The notes beneath the pieces are model-generated. The model worked only from the letters and a program-made list of their open reading frames with translations. It was not told the DNA's origin and searched no databases. Positions 58,859 to 64,000 of a stretch of 64,000 nucleotides of DNA are shown here, piece by piece. Source of the stretch: Pascua guehoae (Eukaryota > Basidiomycota > Tremellomycetes > Trichosporonales > Trichosporonaceae); the NCBI GenBank assembly GCA_001600415.1, contig BCJX01000005.1, forward strand, positions 12,029 to 76,028. The letters are read 5' to 3'. The stretch's first letter is position 1; each line of letters starts with the position of its first letter. Made by a program: the position numbers and the translations under genes.

Positions 58859-58945
58859 TGGACGGGTTAGGAATCGAACCAAAGACCTCGTCAATTAGAC
58901 AAGCAGCTTGCTAATGACGCGCTCTACCAACTGAGCTACACGCCC
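58859..58945 (-). tRNA. tRNA-Ala (anticodon AGC) with 14-nt intron
   Basis: On the minus strand GGGCGTG opens the acceptor arm, followed by the canonical A box TAGCTCAGTTGG. Anticodon stem CGTCA/TGACG encloses loop TTAGCA-(intron)-T with anticodon AGC at 58,910-58,912. The B box is GGTTCGATTCC and the 3' end CCCGTCCA. The intron is 58,895-58,908, just 3' of position 37 as in eukaryotic tRNA genes. One acceptor mismatch is also present in yeast tRNA-Ala. A T-stem T-T mismatch is less usual. Confidence 0.93.
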
Positions 58946-60778
58946 CATGCCGCTATGCTCTCGGCGCCGATACACGTGGCACCGGCGTGAGCATCGGCGT
59001 GGGGCTGCATCGAGATCGACCACGCAAATGATGTGACGCCAACCAATGCCTCGTTCTGTGCGCCTTCCCCGCCACCTGCTTCGAGCCCACCTAACCACTC
59101 ATCTCGCCCCGGCGCTTTGCTGGTGGGGTGGTTGCTAGGGATACATGAGTGCAGCCCCACTTGGATCTGCCCATTGGTTGATCTGTCAATACTCTCAAGT
59201 GACAGGGTAACGGGACGCCATGTGGTCATAGGAGGGATGGGATAATGAACCCCATGATGTCTGCCTGGTTCTACGGCAACGTAGGCATACGGCGAATGGG
59301 GCTACACCGGGCGTAAACCACCTCGAGATAGTCGACGAATTTCTCCAGAGACATGTCCCAAGAAAGTGAAAATATCGGAGGCCACAACCGACACAACACC
59401 TCGAGATGGGAGATCTTGGAACATGTCAACGCCGACGGCGAACACTCGCAGGTCGCACAGGCTTTGTCAGTTAGCGTATCCTCCAGTGACAAGGTGTTCG
59501 TTACTCGCCAGCTTTGGCATAACACCTGCGTCCAGGGCCCTCCGTATTCTCGTTTCCTTCGTCTTGGTATTGTATCATTGCGATTATTCCACGTGTAGCG
59601 CTATCCAGCCAGTTGCGGTCTCAACCCCGTGAGTGACGGGAGGAACATCACAGCCGCGACTTGCCTTCGATCTCTCCCCGGAGTCGCGGCCTTACTCCGT
59701 TACCGTACCGATACCGATTCGGGGATATTATCCTCCCACTTTGATGCAATTGTACATGCCGACTAACGCGTCGCCTCTTGACTATTAACGGGCAACGTGA
59801 ATAACAAGACAGTGACTCCTATCCCTCTCCCAACTTTGTCAAATGGCAACGCAAAGGTTATGTTGGGTCCGTGGATCACTCGGGAGGTGTTGCTGTCCCC
59901 GGCAGGAACATGGTCGTAGATAATTTTCAACTGTGTAAGTGGGACCTACTTAATTTAGGATATAATATGCACAATGCATGATTACACGGGGGCTGAACCT
60001 TTCAACGGCCCGCGGCTGATCAATATCAGGATTATGGGGTTTGAGTGGTAAACGCTGGTCCAGGGCCTCAAGGCACCTTACTCATGCAGACTCAAGGATA
60101 CGAAGACTAAGATGATATTCGCCGTGTATCTCGACCCCGGTTCTACCGAGCAGAAAGGCGAGGGAGAAAACATCTTGGGGAACGTTGACTGACTCAAAGG
60201 CCAACCAAGCTCACAATGGCAGCAATTACAACCGCAAGCAACCAGCGGGATCGCCTACACCAGAGACGCTTCAAGTGCATCGACGTCACACGTAAAGAGA
60301 GCAGGGACGCGGCGCAGTGGAGGCCCCATGAAGCAAACCATAGACCAGAGGAGGAGGAAACCCCTTCTCGACGCGTTTGAATCGAAAACCGATGGTTTGC
60401 TTCGTGATGGGTGGATGGTGCCAAGCTCACCGCATTGGGACTGCCAGAAATCGAACACCATCCCTTCACCTTGGGATAGGCTGTTTCTATCCAAAAGAGG
60501 TATACCCCGCGACCCAGAGAGCAGCATCCAAGTCCATCCAGTATACGGACGCTGAGAGACCCAGTGATCTTGCTTAGCTCCCCACACCCCCAAAGGGTGG
60601 CATATCAGCCATCTGTTCAAGTCAGTTAACACCAGGTTCGAGACGGACCCACAAGTAGCGGGATTTCCATACTCGAGGTCTACCTATGTTTGTTAGGACA
60701 TATGAACACGATTCACCTCGCTGCTTCGCCGTAGGCCGCAAAACCATCCTCCTGCAGCTCCCCAGTGGCATCGTCATC
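58946..60778. other. intergenic between two tRNA genes, no gene recognised
   Basis: The lowest-GC part of the window (about 59,700-60,130). No domain-bearing frame is seen. Near 60,470-60,560 the minus strand has weak similarity to the 5S rRNA internal control region, too poor to call. Confidence 0.5.
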
Positions 60779-60878
60779 GGCGGGGTAGGAAAGTGGTTAC
60801 TCCGCCTCCCTGCTACCTGCTCCCTCAGCTGCAAGGAGGTGCCCTTTGGGCGCGCGTGTTCGAATCCCGTCTCCGTCG
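60779..60878 (+). tRNA. tRNA-Ser (anticodon GCT) with 18-nt intron
   Basis: Acceptor GGCGGGG pairs with CTCCGTC (two G-U pairs). The D arm is GGA-loop-TCC. Anticodon stem CCTCC/GGAGG encloses CTGCTA-(intron)-A, with anticodon GCT at 60,812-60,814. A long variable hairpin (GCCC-TTT-GGGC) marks a class II tRNA such as Ser. The B box is TGTTCGAATCC. The intron is 60,816-60,833, after position 37. The T stem has one T-C mismatch and the D stem is unlike yeast tRNA-Ser, so it could be diverged. Confidence 0.82.
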
Positions 60879-62049
60879 ATTCATGTTCGGAAAGCCATCT
60901 CGATGGCGCGGATGTCCCTTTTGGACCTCGAGATGAAGTCCACTCGAGCGTGTGGTGTTTCTGGAGGCTTGGGTTGATGGGGTTCAATGTGCTGCAATAG
61001 AGGCAGCCTTGTGGCTTCGCCACGCGCGGCGCGCTACCATGTCGCCTCTTAAGGGTAGAGCTCCGTTTCTCGATTCTTCATGTTACTCTATTCGCCAGTT
61101 TCTACAACACAATCGACACTTTCTGGTCAATACATTTATTGAAAGAGTTTGTGACCACCTCTGGACGGCACCTTGCGCCCTGTGGGGCAAAGTGGTGTCA
61201 GCCAGCGAGTGTGCGAGTGTTCCAATGAGCTGCACGCCGGAGTCGAGCGGAGCGGTGTAGTCTCTACGGTTTCCCTTACTATCTCCCTGCCAAGTAGCAC
61301 ATGCCATCTACGAGCAAGGAGCATCAGATCACGAGTAAGCGGTCCTTACTAGCATAATAGACCTCGCAGGAGAGAATTCACTTCCAGCGTCGCGAATGAT
61401 TTACATTTGCCACTCTCCACAACCCGAGTGCACAGGCCCCTCTGAACAGCTCAGCACCCCGTTAAGGGCACGGCGCCGATGACCTCACCAGAGGAGCGTC
61501 AGGAGACAACTCGAGCGCGGCCGCACCAGTCTTGCTCGAATCATGTGTCTTGTATCTGCTCCCGTATGACAGATTATTTGGCTCTCCAACGCGGCTGGTC
61601 GTGTGAGCGGCTCAGCCTGATCGGGGCATAACCTGTAAGCGCTCGGCTGTCAAGACGAACTCTGTGACAATGCCATATGCATCATGTACGAGGCCGTCAC
61701 CTGCAACCTTGGTGGGGGTGGTGTACTCTTGACACATGTACCATGCGGGTAAGTGTGGCTGCAGTAGGGGTCAGTCACTTTTACCACGTCACTGATGAAG
61801 GCGATGACCTCATCGGCAGTATTTGAAGGGTCTGGACAACTGGGACGGGAACACCATCTGTTGTTGCTGCCAATGGTGTCTTTGAATCGCTTTCATCCTG
61901 ACGTCATGCCCGATGCATCATTATTGTCCAGGTCAAGTGGCAGCTCGAACGGTACCTGCAGTGCAGGAAGTGTAGACTCCATAAGATGGCTAGGACGAGA
62001 AAAAAAGACCTCTCAACCCCCACCACCCCACTCCCACAGATCAACAATC
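60879..62049. other. intergenic region upstream of the LEA-like gene
   Basis: 1.17 kb without a supported gene. The last 40 bases before the ATG at 62,050 are C/A-rich (cccccaccaccccactcccac). Confidence 0.55.
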
Positions 62050-63355
62050 ATGCGCCCCGCTGTCCGCTACGCTCTCACGAACGCCCAGGGCGCTCGCCTC
62101 GCTGCTGTACGTGCCTTGCGACTCGGTCACTTTGTTTGTTTACGCGCATTGCTAATGTCCGCAGCGCCCGGCGACTCGCCCTTCTGTTGTCGCCCAGGCT
62201 CGTCTCGGGTCTCGCATCCAGACTCAGTCCGTCCAATCACGCTTTTACTCGAACGGCGGCGGTGCCGATCCTCAGCCAGGAAGCAACTATATCGTCCTCG
62301 CGGCCATTGGTGCTCTCGGTCTCGGTGGATACTGGTACCTCAAGCCCATCCGTGATGTTGCCCAGAAGGTCAACGAGATGGGTGAGAAGGCGACCGATGC
62401 TGCCAACAAGGCAAAGGACATGGCCGGCCAGGCTGTTGACGCCGGTACCAAGGCCGCCAAGCAGGGTGCGCAGGTGGCCGGTGTCGAGTCGACCGACGAT
62501 GTTATCGGCCTCGCCAAGAAGTACCTCCCTTCTGCTGCCGCGGCCATTGCTGGCGGTGGCGGTGTTGGTGGTCTTCTTTCCAACCTCAAGGACACGGACC
62601 TTGAGGGTGCGCTCGACAGCCTGAAGAAGTACGGCGGCGAGGATGTCAAGAAGGTGGTCGACAAGATCCAGGCCAAGGTCAAGGAGGCCGGCGGTGAGGC
62701 GAGCAAGATTGACTGGAAGGGCCTTGCCAACGACCTCAACAAGGAGTTTGGAGGCCAGTACAAGAGCGTCATTGACGTGAGTGACGTTGTTGCGACACTG
62801 CTCGAGGTGTTTCCGTGCTGACCGTCCTAGAACCTGATCGGCAAGATCCCTTCCATCGAGGACTTTGACGAGCTCGTGGCCAAGGCCAAGGACATGGGCA
62901 AGGACAAGCTCAAGGAGCTCGAAAAGTCGGCCAACGAGATCTACAAGTCGATGGAGAAGGCGGCCAAGGACAAGAAGGACGTTGGCGACGCCTTTGTCGA
63001 GGGTGTCAAGGACGCGGCACCGGGCGACGTCGAGAAGCTCATCAAGGAGCTCAAGACGACCGCCAAGTCGGTCGGCATCCCCGCCGACCAGATCGAGTCG
63101 TGGCTCCAGGACCAGGCTGGTGACGCCGCCAAGGACGCTGCCAAGTGGGCCGAAAAGTTCCAGCAGCACCTCGACACGGCCGCCAAGTGGCTTCCTGGAG
63201 AGCCCCAGTTCATTGTCGACAAGGTCAGCGAAGTGTCGCCCTCGCTCGGCAAGATTCTCGATTCGCTCCTCAAGGAGGCCCAGGACAAGGTCGAGAAGGG
63301 CAAGGACGCCGTCGACAAGGGCAAGAAGGAGGCCGAGAAGGTTGCCAAGAAGTAG
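62050..63355 (+). CDS. mitochondrial LEA-like / apolipoprotein-like helical protein
   Basis: Exons 62050-62106, 62165-62776 and 62831-63355 give 397 residues. The first 48 residues are basic and free of acidic residues, ending SVQSRFYSN, a typical mitochondrial presequence. One membrane segment follows (YIVLAAIGALGLGGYWYL, residues 61-78). The rest is a long amphipathic helix array with 11-residue-like Lys/Asp/Ala repeats: VNEMGEKATDAANKAKDMAG, KKYGGEDVKKVVDKIQAKVK, VEKGKDAVDKGKKEAEKVAKK. This resembles group 3 LEA and apolipoprotein-like proteins and predicts an inner-membrane anchored protein facing the matrix or intermembrane space. Function is unknown; membrane organisation or desiccation protection would fit. 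Codons are strongly C/G-ended, suggesting high expression. Confidence 0.85.
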
Positions 63356-64000
63356 AGGGGGTTCCGGGGCGAGCAGTGACCATCTCAGTACCAAGTATCT
63401 TCATGTAGCTTTGCCGCAAGTGTGTCTCCCTCCCATTCCAACGCACTGCATCTGGAGACTGACCCAGATGCTCTAACACGATACGCATGTCCAAATGCCA
63501 GTGGCTTGTCGTGCATATCGTGCATAACACTGACCCCCAAACCTGTGGCACTGCCAACGTCTGGTCCTGTCTTGGGCCGATCATGTCTCAACCAACGACT
63601 CTTGAAGGATTTGGATTTGCGTGGTCGATCGATCGCCGCCACTGGCATGCACAAACTGACCGCATTGGGGTCCTTTGGCGTTGTGCCTAGCTTGAGCGCT
63701 GGAGGCAACCAGTAGCTCGACTGATTGGATGTGCAGAAGAGACAAGGGAGGCACTTCCAAGACAGCAAGCACTAGCTCACAGCCGAGCCCACCTGCACTG
63801 ATGTCTTTCCTGCTACAGTACAGCGGGAAGGTAAAGTGCGCCCCGACGCTGAAGTGAAGCCAAAGAAGTGATGTGGCCTAGGTCATGTGATCGAGATTGA
63901 GAGGCACCCGCGTTAAGAGCACCGACTTTCGGCATTTAGGTGGGCAATGGACGACGTGGGCATTGGCGGTGGTGGGTGCAGTACTAGTAGGAGTAGTGGG
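63356..64000. other. downstream intergenic region to window edge
   Basis: 645 bp including the 3' flank of the LEA-like gene. No gene, RNA or repeat is supported. Confidence 0.6.

Noticed and set aside
60470..60560. Minus-strand similarity to the 5S rRNA internal control region (agctaagcaagatc, tactggatgg)
   Set aside because: The blocks are too short and the spacing and flanking stems do not fit a 5S gene. At best it is a remnant.
59780..61380. Possible retroelement remnant around the tRNA genes
   Set aside because: No terminal repeats, primer-binding site or reverse-transcriptase/integrase motif could be recognised in any frame.
1..64000. CRISPR arrays, prophage, bacterial operons or ribosome binding sites
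   Set aside because: The window is eukaryotic with spliceosomal introns. The tandem arrays are short contiguous minisatellites, not spaced repeats.

Overview
The window looks like a stretch of nuclear chromosome from a GC-rich basidiomycete yeast, probably a tremellomycete of the Trichosporonales type (order inferred, not proven). Coding exons are C/G-ended. Nearly every gene is split by spliceosomal introns with gtgagt/gtacgt-like donors and ctgac/ctaac branch points close to cag acceptors. The gene set is eukaryotic and fungal: Lst8, Nop6, Yos1, Dpb4, Sis1, glycerol kinase, a CAP10-like GT90 enzyme and a CSL transcription factor. I rebuilt the exon models by hand; in the multi-exon models the exon phases add up to an open frame from ATG to stop.

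Layout. 0-9 kb: the 5' part of a pterin-dehydratase-like gene running off the left edge, an ankyrin/CCCH zinc-finger protein, and a GNAT acetyltransferase with an unusually long intron. 9-18.7 kb: no credible gene, but several kilobases of strongly pyrimidine-rich plus strand. 18.7-52.5 kb is gene-dense: NOP6 and LST8 (divergent, 382 bp apart), a protein with five tandem Zn2Cys6-like modules, a small protein with a 5-nt microexon, GUT1, a GT90 glycosyltransferase, an acidic hypothetical protein, SIS1, YOS1, DPB4, a small Cys-tailed protein, an E2 ubiquitin-conjugating enzyme, a membrane-anchored parallel beta-helix protein and a CSL factor. 52.5-62 kb is a second gene-poor stretch with a 40-N gap, two intron-containing tRNA genes (Ala-AGC, Ser-GCT) and a degenerate 122-bp tandem repeat. 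At 62-63.4 kb lies a mitochondrial LEA-like amphipathic-helix protein.

There is no operon or mobile cluster; the genes are housekeeping and signalling genes in mixed orientation. The most unusual features are (1) the protein with five spaced Zn2Cys6-type modules, (2) splicing architecture at the extreme small end (coding microexons of 5, 7 and 10 nt, a 4-nt first coding exon, 35-36-nt introns), and (3) minisatellites in most of the long introns. Function calls rest on motif recognition by eye; no database search was run.
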